Source: VRUE01 sp963819755 (GTDB taxonomy: Bacteria > Actinomycetota > Thermoleophilia > Solirubrobacterales > 70-9). Taken from it: a DNA stretch of 64,000 nt. Both the position numbers and the translations under genes were made by a program. Shown one piece after another: positions 42,071-50,489 of this stretch (position 1 is its first letter; each line of letters begins with the position of its first letter). The stretch covers positions 1-64,000 of the forward strand of contig CAWFXB010000001.1 in NCBI GenBank assembly GCA_963819755.1, read 5' to 3'. A model generated the notes under the pieces. That model was not told where the DNA came from. It ran no database searches and worked only from the letters and a program-made list of their open reading frames with translations.

Positions 42071-42160
42071 ATCAGAGGCCTCCCATAAACATAGTGGTTC
42101 CCAAACTATTAAGAAATGCCTGTTCGATTCATCCTCTCGGATCGACCTCCCCACGTCAAG
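42071..42160 (-). promoter_or_regulatory. Promoter and conserved leader of 41234-42070 gene
   Basis: On the minus strand TTGACG (42159-42154), 17 bp, then GAGGAT (42136-42131). The leader carries GGAACCACTATGTTTAT (42101-42085), then the SD GGGAGG. The same boxes and the same 17-base element, with one change, precede the paralogue at 43945 (43962-43978; -35 at 44035-44030, -10 at 44012-44007). Confidence 0.6.
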
Positions 42161-42217
42161 GGGGGAAGTTCGGGGCGATCCGCGGTCGCATCTATCCTGG
42201 CGCGGCGCGATGCCCAG

Positions 42218-43069
42218 ATGCCGAACTCGCTGAAACACCCCAGTCCCTGGCTGCGCGCCTTCTGGCAGCGTGCCTACAGGGAGAACGTCACCGGGCTCTC
42301 GGCGATGATCGCTTACAACCTGATGCTGGCTGTCTTCCCGTTTGCCCTACTCGTCCTTTTTGTCTTCGGTCAGGTGCTGAGGATCAAGGGTGTGGAGACC
42401 GGCGTCCTCGACGACCTGCAGCGGCTCTTCCCCAACGCCGAGCAGGCGACGTTGACCGACGTACTGGAAAGGATCGAGGACAACTCGACGACGATCGGGA
42501 TCGCTGCCTTTCTCGGCTCACTCTGGATCGGTGCCTCTTTTTGGGGGGCGATGGACACCGCGTTCGGCCACATCTACCACGTCGAAACCCGTGGCTGGGT
42601 CGAGCAGAAGCGTTTCTCCTTCGCGATGCTGGGCGTGGTGTTGCTGTTCATTGCCGCCAGCATCCTGCTGCCGACGATCGAGGCGACGCTGGTCTCCGGC
42701 ACCGACCGCCTGCCCTTTGGCCTCTCCGACATCAAGGCGATCGATACGGCGCTGCTGCTGGGCTTGGCGGTTCTGATCGTCTTCGCGATCTGTTGCGTCA
42801 TCTACTGGGCGGTGCCGAAAGGCCACATGCCCTGGCGGGACGTCTGGCCTGGCGCAGCCTTCGTTACGGTCGCGGCCGGCGCTGCCAACTGGGCCTTCCC
42901 CTTCTACCTCGCCAACGTCTCGAGCCTGTCACGTTTTGGCTCGACCCTTGGCTTCGTCCTGATCGCGCTGCTCTGGTTCTATCTGCTTAGCCTGGCGCTG
43001 CTTGCCGGGGCGGTCTTCAACTCCCTGCGCCACGAGCTGCACGACACGGGAGAGCTCCCCTACACGTAG
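42218..43069 (+). CDS. YihY/BrkB-family membrane protein (283 aa)
   Basis: The N-terminus has WLRAFWQRAYRENVTGLSAMIAYNLMLAVFPFALLV, the family signature of an early helix rich in small residues. Five or six TM helices follow, including FLGSLWIGASFWGAMDTAFGHIYHVE, AVLIVFAICCVIYWAVPKG and FVLIALLWFYLLSLALLAGAVFN. ATG 42218 is preferred over ATG 42116, which lies in the divergent promoter. Family members are integral inner-membrane proteins formerly called ribonuclease BN. Their transport or envelope role is still not settled. It is flanked by the two paralogous secreted-protein genes. Confidence 0.9.
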   Translation: MPNSLKHPSPWLRAFWQRAYRENVTGLSAMIAYNLMLAVFPFALLVLFVFGQVLRIKGVETGVLDDLQRLFPNAEQATLTDVLERIEDNSTTIGIAAFLGSLWIGASFWGAMDTAFGHIYHVETRGWVEQKRFSFAMLGVVLLFIAASILLPTIEATLVSGTDRLPFGLSDIKAIDTALLLGLAVLIVFAICCVIYWAVPKGHMPWRDVWPGAAFVTVAAGAANWAFPFYLANVSSLSRFGSTLGFVLIALLWFYLLSLALLAGAVFNSLRHELHDTGELPYT

Positions 43070-43070
43070 A

Positions 43071-43096
43071 AAGGGCCGGGCTTGCGCCCGGCCCTT
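43071..43096. terminator. Bidirectional terminator between convergent genes
   Basis: A perfect 11-bp stem AAGGGCCGGGC/GCCCGGCCCTT closes around TTGC. It sits between the + gene ending at 43069 and the minus gene ending at 43121. Confidence 0.85.
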
Positions 43097-43120
43097 CTCG
43101 ATCGGAGTACTGAATCGCCG

Positions 43121-43945
43121 CTAGTAGACGCTTTCCTGCAGGGCGATTTCGATGCTGATTTTCTGTTCCGCTTCGTTGTGACCCGCTGCGGACGGCAGTC
43201 CGGACTGCGAGTTGACGAAGCCGTTGAGGCTGATCGGGATGAACCCAAACAGTTTCAGCGTGCAACCGTTGGCACCGGGCACGGCAAACGAGTTGTCGAC
43301 GTAAATGCCGTTTTTGAAGTAGGCGATTTCGTTTTCTTCGCTGAATTCGCCTTCTTTGCCGGTAATGGGTTTGTTCGGCGGCGGCGGGCTCGTCGTGCCG
43401 GTGATGTTGTTCAGCACGATCGGGCTCGTGTTCGATCCGATGTAGCAAGTGCTCCCGAGGACCCCAGAGGGGGTTTCGAGGTGCACCTTGATCGGCAACG
43501 TCACCGATGAGAAGGTGAAGTTGCTCGGAATACCAGCGAGTTCGGTCACCGCGTACAGGGTGAGAGCTTCGCTGCCGAAGAATTCCAACAACCAGGTCAA
43601 GCCGGTGAGGCCGAGGACCCCGCCGGGGACTTTCTGTTTGACTTTGCTCAAGCCGCCTTCAGAGTTGGCGGTGAATTCTTCGAAGGCAAAGTTGGTGCCG
43701 CCGACTAGCTTGAGCGGGTTTTCGATCGGCACGTTCTTGGTGCCCATCTGGAGATGGCCGCCGGTAACGTCTGAACGGACGCAGAATCCCATCACTTTTT
43801 CTTCAGGACGGGGGCAGCCCCTGAACTGCGTGAAACCAGGCTGTGGTTCTTCTTTTGCCTGCGCCAGCGGTGCAAACATCGCGATCGCAAGGATCGCCAT
43901 CCCCGCCACGGTCAAAAGCCGCGCAAGCGTCTTGGACTGGATCAT
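43121..43945 (-). CDS. Secreted protein, paralogue 2 of the BrkB-flanking pair (274 aa)
   Basis: ATG 43945 after GGGAGG gives a signal peptide ending APLAQA before KEEPQPG. An in-frame ATG inside the conserved leader (43969) would add eight residues. It shares with the 278-aa paralogue FRGCPRPE...FCVRSDVTGGHLQMG, NPLKLVGGTNFAFEEF, VLGLTGLTWLLE, LYAVTELAGIPSN, CYIGSNTSPI, YVDNSFAVPGANGC and the end EIALQESVY. The leader and promoter are conserved with it too, so the two are probably co-regulated. Function unknown. Confidence 0.85.
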   Translation of the reverse strand: MIQSKTLARLLTVAGMAILAIAMFAPLAQAKEEPQPGFTQFRGCPRPEEKVMGFCVRSDVTGGHLQMGTKNVPIENPLKLVGGTNFAFEEFTANSEGGLSKVKQKVPGGVLGLTGLTWLLEFFGSEALTLYAVTELAGIPSNFTFSSVTLPIKVHLETPSGVLGSTCYIGSNTSPIVLNNITGTTSPPPPNKPITGKEGEFSEENEIAYFKNGIYVDNSFAVPGANGCTLKLFGFIPISLNGFVNSQSGLPSAAGHNEAEQKISIEIALQESVY

Positions 43946-44031
43946 ATAGTCGTTCCTCCCAATAAACATTGTGGTTCCTGATCTTAAAAGAAGATCAATT
44001 CGATCGATCATCTCTGATCGAAGCTTCCACG

Positions 44032-45027
44032 TCAAGGGCAAGTGGCCGGACGGCCCCCAAACAGCACCTCATGCAGGCCGTCGAGCAGTGCGCGAGCGAG
44101 GCTGCAATCGCCGCCGACCTCGAGCCGATCCGTGTCCCGCTCTATCAGCGCGTCGAGCCAGGCGGCGGGGGAGCCCAGGACCCAGGCATCGGCTTGGCCC
44201 TGCAGGGTCGTCACGTAGGATTCGACTGCGCCCTGGTTCACCTCGACGATCACGCCGGCGAGGCGCCGTTTCCCGCCGTTGGGAGTTTCGGCCGCAAGAC
44301 GACAGGAGCCGGAGATCTCCACCGGCGGTCGCAGCAGCGGCACCGCGAGCAGGAAGGCCGTCTCGGCGTCGAGCTGGCCGATCGGCGGGGTGACACGAGG
44401 CAGGTTGCGCCGCTCCCAGCGCACCGCGGCGGTCAGCGGCGCGATGCCAAGGCGCAGCAGGTCGGTGACCGCGTACGGAGTTCCCCTGCCGTTGGCCGGG
44501 CGGGCCGAGATCAGGCCGGCGAGCCGCATCGCCGCGAGTCGACGCTCGAGCGCTGGATAGCTGAGCGAGCTGATCACTCCGTCGAGCTCCGTCAGCGAGA
44601 GCGGGGCGGCGGCGAGGGCACGCAGCATCGTCGTCGACCAGCTGTCGGCCAGTGCCCTGATCGCCGCCTTTGCCTCACTGCTGCCAAGGGCCAGCGCGCC
44701 ATCGGGTCCCCCTGCGAGCCAGTGCTCCAGAGCATCGAGGACGGGGAGAAGTTCCCTGCCGGCCGCGGTCAGCTCGTATTCGAGTACCCCTGGGAAGTGG
44801 TTGAGGCGGCGCCGTTCGATCGCGCCGATCTCCATTAGGCGCTTGAGCTGAGCACGGAGGGTGGTCTGGGCGGGGGAGCCGGTCGCGCGGCGGAGTTCTG
44901 CCTGCTGCCGGGCGCCGTCTACGAGTGCTTGCAGGATGAGCACGTTTATCGGCACCGAGAGCAGGACAAGGGTCTGCGCTCCGGAGCGCGCCCCATTTCG
45001 GCTCCCGTTGACCCCATTGATAGTCAA
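44032..45027 (-). CDS. Double HxlR-like winged-helix protein (331 aa)
   Basis: There are two HxlR/MarR-like winged-helix segments. The first (about residues 20-105) has LILQALVDGARQQAELRRATG...LRAQLKRLMEIGAIERR...YELTAAGRELLPVLDALEHWL. The second (about 125-205) has TMLRALAAAPLSLTELDGVI...LERRLAAMRLAGLISA...YAVTDLLRLGIAPLTAAVRWE. The C-terminal 125 residues hold an extra domain seen in two more paralogues at 45975-47843 (SGSCRLAAE, PAAWLDALIERDTDRLEVGGDCSLARALLDGLHEVLFG). It is probably a DNA-binding regulator with a ligand or partner domain. TTG 45027 is the likely start, divergent from the peptidase across 59 bp. Confidence 0.82.
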   Translation of the reverse strand: MTINGVNGSRNGARSGAQTLVLLSVPINVLILQALVDGARQQAELRRATGSPAQTTLRAQLKRLMEIGAIERRRLNHFPGVLEYELTAAGRELLPVLDALEHWLAGGPDGALALGSSEAKAAIRALADSWSTTMLRALAAAPLSLTELDGVISSLSYPALERRLAAMRLAGLISARPANGRGTPYAVTDLLRLGIAPLTAAVRWERRNLPRVTPPIGQLDAETAFLLAVPLLRPPVEISGSCRLAAETPNGGKRRLAGVIVEVNQGAVESYVTTLQGQADAWVLGSPAAWLDALIERDTDRLEVGGDCSLARALLDGLHEVLFGGRPATCP

Positions 45028-45086
45028 GCGGGGGCATTATGGCATTAATCAGTTTTATTTGGGAAATAGATAGAGTCTGAAGCCTG

Positions 45087-45989
45087 TTGACCAGGAGGAT
45101 CAGGCAAGCGAGGGTTGGCGCAGTTCGCCTCGTTCTCCTTCTCGCGGGGTTGGTGATGATGCTGGCCGTGAGCGGGTGCGGCGGCGGCGAAGATACCCCA
45201 CCGAACCGATTCGACGCGAACCGTGCGTGGCATCTGATCGAGCTCCAGCTCGCCAGCGGACAGCGGCCGGCCGGCTCGCCTCAGTTGCGGAAACTGGCGG
45301 TGAAGCTGCGCCCGCTCCTTCCCTCAGGTCGCTTCGAAGCGATCCCCGGCGAACCTCGCCTGCGCAACATCGTCGGCACGCTGCCGGGCAAGAAGCCGGG
45401 AATCGTGGTCGGTGCGCACTACGACACGCTTGCCTCGCCCCGTGGCTTTGTCGGCGCCAACAACGGTGCCGCCGGCAGCGCGATCGTGATCGAGGTCGCT
45501 CGCGCGCTGCGGCGAATGCACGCCGGCCCGGGCGCACGCGAGGTTCGTTTCGTGCTCTTCGACGGGGAGGAGCCAGCGAAGATCCTGCCCGAAGAAACCG
45601 CCGACTTCTACCACGCAGGCCTGCGTGGCTCGCGTGCCTATGTCGCCGGGAACCCCGGGCGCACGAGCGACATGATCCTGCTCGACTATGTCGGCAACCG
45701 CGGCCTTTTTTTGCCGCGCGAGGGGACCTCCACCGAAGCGCTCTGGAACCAGCTTGTGGCCGCCGCCGGCGAGGTCGGCGACGAACGCTTCTTCTCGCGG
45801 GAAACTGGCACGGCGATCGAAGACGACCACACTCCCTTCCTGCGTGCCGGGGTGCCCGCCGTTGACCTGATCGACTGGCGCTACCCCGGCCACACTCTCG
45901 CCGACGGCTTGGACAAGCTCTCGCGCCAAAGCCTCGACGCGGTCGGTGAGACCGTCGTGCAACTGGTCAGCGAACTACGCGAGGAATGA
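45087..45989 (+). CDS. M28-peptidase-like lipoprotein (300 aa)
   Basis: TTG 45087 gives a lipoprotein signal (VMMLAVSGC then GGGED). M28 landmarks are VGAHYDT (first metal His), LFDGEEP (catalytic and metal Glu), the Asp in LLDYVG, and DHTPFLRAGVPAVDLIDW with HT as the last His region. The segment that normally reads N-D-x-x-S-G with the metal-bridging Asp reads GANNGAAG here, so Asp is replaced by Asn. The fold is that of aminopeptidases and glutaminyl cyclases; activity is doubtful if Asn is real. It lies among three HxlR-like genes and overlaps the convergent one by 15 bp. Confidence 0.85.
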   Translation: MTRRIRQARVGAVRLVLLLAGLVMMLAVSGCGGGEDTPPNRFDANRAWHLIELQLASGQRPAGSPQLRKLAVKLRPLLPSGRFEAIPGEPRLRNIVGTLPGKKPGIVVGAHYDTLASPRGFVGANNGAAGSAIVIEVARALRRMHAGPGAREVRFVLFDGEEPAKILPEETADFYHAGLRGSRAYVAGNPGRTSDMILLDYVGNRGLFLPREGTSTEALWNQLVAAAGEVGDERFFSRETGTAIEDDHTPFLRAGVPAVDLIDWRYPGHTLADGLDKLSRQSLDAVGETVVQLVSELREE

Positions 45990-46985
45990 GGGGCTGAACA
46001 GGGTCTCGTGCAGCGCGTAGAGCAAGGTGTCGGCAAGGCGGTGCTCGCCGCCGGAACGGACCCGCTCGGCGTCGGGCTCGATCAGCGTGTCCAGCCAGTC
46101 GGCGGCGGAGCCGGCGGCCCAGGCATCGGCGTCCTCCTCGAGGCGTCGCTCGCAGGAGACGACCCGGCCGTTCTCGACCTGCGCGGTGACGCCGGCCGGG
46201 CTGCCGTTGACGCCTTCGTCCAGCGTCACCGCCAGCGAGCATGAGCCGGAGAGGCCGGCCGGCAGCTCGAGCAGTGGCAGTGTCAGCAGGAAGGAGGCCT
46301 CGACGTCCAGGGCGGCGACCGCCGCGGTGTCCCCGGGTGGGTGGCGGAGCTCCATCCTCGCCGCGGCCGCGAGCGGGGCGATCCCCATGCGGAGCCACTC
46401 GGTTGCCGCATAGCGTGGCTCGCCTTCGGGACCAGGGAGGGCCTCTACCTGGCCCGCTTCCTCCATCGACTCGATACGCGCTTCGACCGAGTCGAGGTCG
46501 AGGACCTGGATCGCCTCCTGTGTCTCGGCGGCCGTGAGCGGCCCGGCCGCCAGAGCGTGGGTCACCATCGAGCACCAGCCGGTCAGCAGCGGTGCGAGCA
46601 CCGGGCCCGCGTCGGGCCCGAGCTCGACTGGCCCGTCGGGGCAGCTGTCCAGCCAGCGCTGGAGGATCACGCCGACGAAGGGCACTTCGCGGCCCGCCGG
46701 GGTCGGTTGCAGCATCGTGTCCGGGCCGATCGGGGCGCCTGGGGGGTGGTCGGGGTCGGCTGGTTCGAGCAGGTAGGTGTCACCGAAGATGGCGAGCATC
46801 GTGTCCGGATCATCGAGGTCGGGAGCCTCCAGCTCATCCAGGATCCGAGCCCCCGTGGTCGCTTCGGCGAGCAGCGTCAGCAGGACACTGCGATCCATCG
46901 GGCTGGCGAGATACATCAGGGTCAGCGCACCGGCACGCGCCTTGAACCCGCCTTCGCCGGCGCCGTTTTCAGCCATGTCGGTCAC
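45975..46985 (-). CDS. Double HxlR-like winged-helix protein, divergent paralogue (336 aa)
   Basis: It has the same layout as 44032-45027. The first winged-helix segment is eroded (SVLLTLLAEATTGARILDELEAP, lacking a clear recognition helix). The second is clear (MVTHALAAGPLTAAETQEAIQVL...EARIESMEEAGQVEAL...YAATEWLRMGIAPLAAAARMELRH). The C-terminal domain is LSGSCSLAVTLDEG...AADWLDTLIEPDAERVRSGGEHRLADTLLYALHETLF. GTG 46985 begins three bases after the stop of the upstream paralogue, so the two form an operon and may heterodimerise (inference). Confidence 0.8.
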   Translation of the reverse strand: MTDMAENGAGEGGFKARAGALTLMYLASPMDRSVLLTLLAEATTGARILDELEAPDLDDPDTMLAIFGDTYLLEPADPDHPPGAPIGPDTMLQPTPAGREVPFVGVILQRWLDSCPDGPVELGPDAGPVLAPLLTGWCSMVTHALAAGPLTAAETQEAIQVLDLDSVEARIESMEEAGQVEALPGPEGEPRYAATEWLRMGIAPLAAAARMELRHPPGDTAAVAALDVEASFLLTLPLLELPAGLSGSCSLAVTLDEGVNGSPAGVTAQVENGRVVSCERRLEEDADAWAAGSAADWLDTLIEPDAERVRSGGEHRLADTLLYALHETLFSPSFLA

Positions 46986-46988
46986 GAC

Positions 46989-47843
46989 TCAGCTGACCGG
47001 CACGCCAAACAGGGTTTTGTGCAGGCTGTCGAGCAGGGCGCCCGAGAGCCAGCGGTCGCCGCCGGTGCGGACCCGCTTCGTGTCTGGCTCGATCACGGTG
47101 TCGAGCCAGTCGGCCGCGGTCGCGGCTGCCCAAGCGTTGGCTTCGATATCCAGGCCGTCGTGGCAGGAGACGACGCGCCCCTCCTCGATCCGCGCGGTGA
47201 CACCGGTCATCGCGGATCTCTCGTCCTCGTCGAGGTTCAGTCCCAGCCGGCACATGCCGGAGAGCTCCCTTGGCAGGGTGAGCAGCGGCAGGCTGAGCCG
47301 GAAGCCCGCATCGACGTCGAGTGCGTCGATCGGCGCCATGCCCTCCATCGGGTTGCGGCGCTCCAGCCGGGCGGAAGCGATCAGCGGGGCGATTCCGGCG
47401 CGCGCCCAGTCGGTCAAGGCGTAGATCGCTTCGCCGCTCTCGGTGAGAGCCTCGATCTGCCCGGCGCGCTGCATCGCCTCGAGGTGGCGCCCCAGTGCAC
47501 GGCGTCCCAGATCCTCGATCGCGTTGTCCAGCTCGCCGAGGGTCATCGGTTCGCGGGCGAGCATGTGCACCACCGTCGCCGACCAGCTTTCGGCGAGCGC
47601 AGCGACGGTTCCCTCCGCTTCGGGGCCATCGAAGGCCACCGGGCCGTGCGGCGCATTCTGCAGCCAGCGCTCGACCACGGAGGCGACGAAGAGCGCCTCG
47701 CGGCCGCCGCTGCTGACCCGGAAAGCGCGACCGGGTTCCAGTTCGACCGGGTGCTCCAGCGCCGTGCGCAGGATCCCGTGGTTGATCGGGTCCGTAGCCA
47801 TCATCAGCAGCTGTGCACCCGCGCGCATAGTCCTTTTGCTCAC
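46989..47843 (-). CDS. HxlR-like winged-helix protein, first of operon (284 aa)
   Basis: GTG 47843 follows GGGAGG at good spacing. It is shorter than the other two. The first helix-turn-helix half is reduced (INHGILRTALEHPVELEPG), the second intact (VVHMLAREPMTLGELDNAIEDLGRRALGRHLEAMQRAGQIEAL...YALTDWARAGIAPLIASARLERRN). The C-terminal domain ends AADWLDTVIEPDTKRVRTGGDRWLSGALLDSLHKTLFG. A promoter with an inverted repeat overlapping the -10 lies immediately upstream, which fits autoregulation. Confidence 0.8.
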   Translation of the reverse strand: MSKRTMRAGAQLLMMATDPINHGILRTALEHPVELEPGRAFRVSSGGREALFVASVVERWLQNAPHGPVAFDGPEAEGTVAALAESWSATVVHMLAREPMTLGELDNAIEDLGRRALGRHLEAMQRAGQIEALTESGEAIYALTDWARAGIAPLIASARLERRNPMEGMAPIDALDVDAGFRLSLPLLTLPRELSGMCRLGLNLDEDERSAMTGVTARIEEGRVVSCHDGLDIEANAWAAATAADWLDTVIEPDTKRVRTGGDRWLSGALLDSLHKTLFGVPVS

Positions 47844-47865
47844 CCGAAATCGCCTCCCATGGGCT

Positions 47866-47909
47866 GTGCCAATTGTGACACGTATAGGCCTTTTTTGGGA
47901 ACAGAGCAA
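47866..47909 (-). promoter_or_regulatory. Promoter with operator-like inverted repeat
   Basis: Minus strand: TTGCTC (47909-47904), 17 bp, then TATACG (47886-47881). The inverted repeat GTGTCA-CAAT-TGGCAC (47881-47866) starts at the -10 and covers the expected transcription start, a classic repressor position. Confidence 0.55.
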
Positions 47910-47951
47910 GTCTGCCAGCGTCGGGCTGGGCATGTCTCCCCGCACGAGAAC

Positions 47952-48650
47952 ATGCGGGGACTCAAGCCTTGGGCCGAAGTTGTCGAGCTAGTAAGCGAAC
48001 GTATGAGGGAGCAGCTCAACAGCAACCCGCTCGCGCAGCTCGCCGTGGTCGGCGTGCTGATCGTCGCCGTCGGCTTCTTCCTGCTCTCCTCCAGCGGGGG
48101 CGGCAAGGAAGAAGAATCGGCCGGCTCCACCGAAGCGACGGTCAGCGTGGCCGGCACGAGCGCGACCGGAACCGCCACCGCGGCGACCCCGGGCGAAGCG
48201 GTCGAAGGCGCGGTCGAAGCCGCGACCGAAGCGGCCGGCGGGGAATCGCTCACCTCGGCGCTCTCCGCCGTAGGCCAGGCCGCGACCACCGCGCCGCCGC
48301 TGCCCCGTCCGGTCCTCGATGCTTGGAGGGCGAACCGGACCCTCGTCCTGCTCTTCGTCCGCGACGGCGGCATCGACGACCGCCTGGTCAAGACCGCCAC
48401 CGACAGCTTGGCCGGTTTTCGCGACGCCGCGATCTTCGTCGTCCCGGCGGCCAAGATCGCCCGCTACGCCGCGATCACCGAGGGGGTCGGGGTCGATCGC
48501 GTGCCGGCGCTGGTCGTGGTCACGCCCAAGCATCTGAAGAAGACCGTCCCGACCGCCTCGGTCCTCTACGGCTTCCAGAGCCCGCAGAGCGTCGCCCAGG
48601 CCGTCATCGACGCCGGCTACAAGGGCAAGACCCTCGACTATCACCCGTGA
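47952..48650 (+). CDS. Membrane-anchored thioredoxin-like protein, start of T4P locus (232 aa)
   Basis: One TM helix (about residues 27-45, LAVVGVLIVAVGFFLL) is followed by a Ser/Ala/Thr/Glu linker (about 50-100). The C-terminal domain of about 115 residues runs WRANRTLVLLFVRDGGIDDRLVKT...VFVVPAAK-type strands...VDRVPALVVVTPK. The spacing and the VPAL cis-Pro-like motif suggest a thioredoxin fold, but there is no CxxC, so it is not a redox enzyme. It is ten bases upstream of pilB and probably cotranscribed. ATG 47952 lies in a 7-bp hairpin (CCCCGCA/TGCGGGG, 47938-47959); ATG 48003 is an alternative start. Confidence 0.72.
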   Translation: MRGLKPWAEVVELVSERMREQLNSNPLAQLAVVGVLIVAVGFFLLSSSGGGKEEESAGSTEATVSVAGTSATGTATAATPGEAVEGAVEAATEAAGGESLTSALSAVGQAATTAPPLPRPVLDAWRANRTLVLLFVRDGGIDDRLVKTATDSLAGFRDAAIFVVPAAKIARYAAITEGVGVDRVPALVVVTPKHLKKTVPTASVLYGFQSPQSVAQAVIDAGYKGKTLDYHP

Positions 48651-48659
48651 TGGTTTGAC

Positions 48660-50456
48660 ATGGACTCGCGGGAATTCCCGAGCCACTTGCGGCCGGTCCC
48701 CGATTCCGGCGACTCCACCGCACCGGCGCTCGATCCAGCAGCGGGCGGCACTCCCGGCCTGACGCCACCGCAGGTCCGCGGCCGCCACAGTGGCTTCGTC
48801 ACCGACGTCATCGTCGACCTCGGCTACGTCCCCGACGACGTCGCACGCACGGCGATCGAGGCGGCGCGCACTGCCGGCCGCCCCCCGGAGCGCCTCCTGA
48901 TCGAACAGGGCGCGATCACCGCCGACCAGCTCTCGCGTGCCGTCGCCGAGCGCTACGGGCTCGACCACATCGACCTCTCCGCCTACCAGGTGGACATGGC
49001 GGCGGCCAATCTGATCTCGGTCAACACGGCGCGTCGCTACCGGGCGCTGCCGGTCGGCTTCGTCGACAAGGAGACGCTGCTCGTTGCGATGGCCGACCCG
49101 ACCAACGTGCTCGCGGTCGACGACATCCAGATCGCCACCGCGCTCGACTGCCGCGTCGCGGTCGCCGCCGAGGAAGACATCGAATCGCTGGTCGGCCGCC
49201 TCAACACGCTGCAGAGCGCCGTCAGCGAGGCGGTCACCGAGGGCGAGGCCGAGGCCGAAGAGGGCGAGCTGGCCGAAGTCGCCGACATGGAAGTCAGCGC
49301 CGAGGACGCGCCGGTGATCAAGCTCGTCTACAGCATCCTCGGCCAGGCAGTGGGGGAGGGAGCCTCCGACGTCCACTTCGAGCCCGGCGAGGACGAGATG
49401 CGCGTCCGCTTCCGCGTCGACGGCGTGCTGCGCGAGGCCGCGCACGTGCCGAAGCGGATGGTCACCGCGGTCGTCTCACGGGTGAAGATCATGAGCGACC
49501 TCAACATCGCCGAGAAGCGCGTGCCGCAGGACGGCCGCGTCAGCGTCACGGTCGAGGAGCGCCGCGTCGACCTGCGTATCACGACCCTGCCGACCCAACG
49601 TGGCGAGGGGGCGACGATCCGCATCCTCGACAAAGAGAACGCCCAGCGCTCGCTCGACGACCTCGGCATGGACGGCGATGGGCGGGCACGCTTCGAGGAC
49701 GCCTTCCATAAATCCTACGGCGCGGTGATCGTCACCGGCCCGACCGGCTCCGGTAAGTCGACGACCCTCTACGCGGCGCTGCAGGACATCAACGAAGTCG
49801 AGCGCAACATCATCACGATCGAGGACCCGGTCGAGTACCGGCTGGCCGGCGTCAACCAGATCAACGTCAATCGCAAAGCGGGGCTCGACTTCGCCACCGG
49901 GCTGCGCTCGATCCTGCGCGCCGACCCCGACATCGTGATGGTCGGCGAGATCCGCGACGGCGAGACGGCGCGGATCGCGATCGAGGCGGCGCTGACCGGC
50001 CACATGATGCTGACCACGCTGCACACCAACGACGCCCCCGGCGCGATCACCCGCCTGACCAAGATGGGGATCGAGGCCTTCCTGATCGCCTCGGCGGTCG
50101 ACTGCGTCGTCGCCCAGCGGCTGGCCCGCAAACTCTGCAGTCACTGTAAGAAGCGCACGATCGTGCCTCCGCATGTCCTGGCCGAAGCCGATATTCGGGT
50201 CGGGGGAGAGGTCGAGGCCTACGAACCGGTCGGCTGTTCCCGCTGCAACCAGAGCGGTTACCGCGGCCGCGTCGGGATCTACTCGGTGATGGCGCTGAGC
50301 GAGCACATCAAGGAGATGGTCGTCGCCCAGGCGCCGGAGGCCGAAATCGCCGCGATGGCGCGCGAAGAGGGAATGCTGACCCTGCGCGAGGACGGCCTGG
50401 GCAAGGTCCGCGCCGGCCTGACGTCCCTGGAAGAGGTAGTCCGTGTCACGGCCTAA
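48660..50456 (+). CDS. pilB: Type IV pilus extension ATPase PilB (598 aa)
   Basis: This is a GspE/PilB ATPase. It has an N-terminal MshEN-like domain (about 60-170, with the APPERLLIEQGAITADQLSRAV-type repeat), the linker N2 domain SDVHFEPGEDEMRVRFRVDG, and Walker A GPTGSGKSTT near residue 360. The Asp box is TIEDPVE, Walker B is DIVMVGEIRDGETA, and the His box is TTLHTND. A tetracysteine zinc site has CSHC near 492 and CSRC near 525. It powers pilin polymerisation at the cytoplasmic face of PilC. Many MshEN domains bind c-di-GMP; whether this one does cannot be decided by eye. Confidence 0.96.
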   Translation: MDSREFPSHLRPVPDSGDSTAPALDPAAGGTPGLTPPQVRGRHSGFVTDVIVDLGYVPDDVARTAIEAARTAGRPPERLLIEQGAITADQLSRAVAERYGLDHIDLSAYQVDMAAANLISVNTARRYRALPVGFVDKETLLVAMADPTNVLAVDDIQIATALDCRVAVAAEEDIESLVGRLNTLQSAVSEAVTEGEAEAEEGELAEVADMEVSAEDAPVIKLVYSILGQAVGEGASDVHFEPGEDEMRVRFRVDGVLREAAHVPKRMVTAVVSRVKIMSDLNIAEKRVPQDGRVSVTVEERRVDLRITTLPTQRGEGATIRILDKENAQRSLDDLGMDGDGRARFEDAFHKSYGAVIVTGPTGSGKSTTLYAALQDINEVERNIITIEDPVEYRLAGVNQINVNRKAGLDFATGLRSILRADPDIVMVGEIRDGETARIAIEAALTGHMMLTTLHTNDAPGAITRLTKMGIEAFLIASAVDCVVAQRLARKLCSHCKKRTIVPPHVLAEADIRVGGEVEAYEPVGCSRCNQSGYRGRVGIYSVMALSEHIKEMVVAQAPEAEIAAMAREEGMLTLREDGLGKVRAGLTSLEEVVRVTA

Positions 50457-50489
50457 AGGGATTCGGCTTCCGGGTCGATCTAGCTGACC

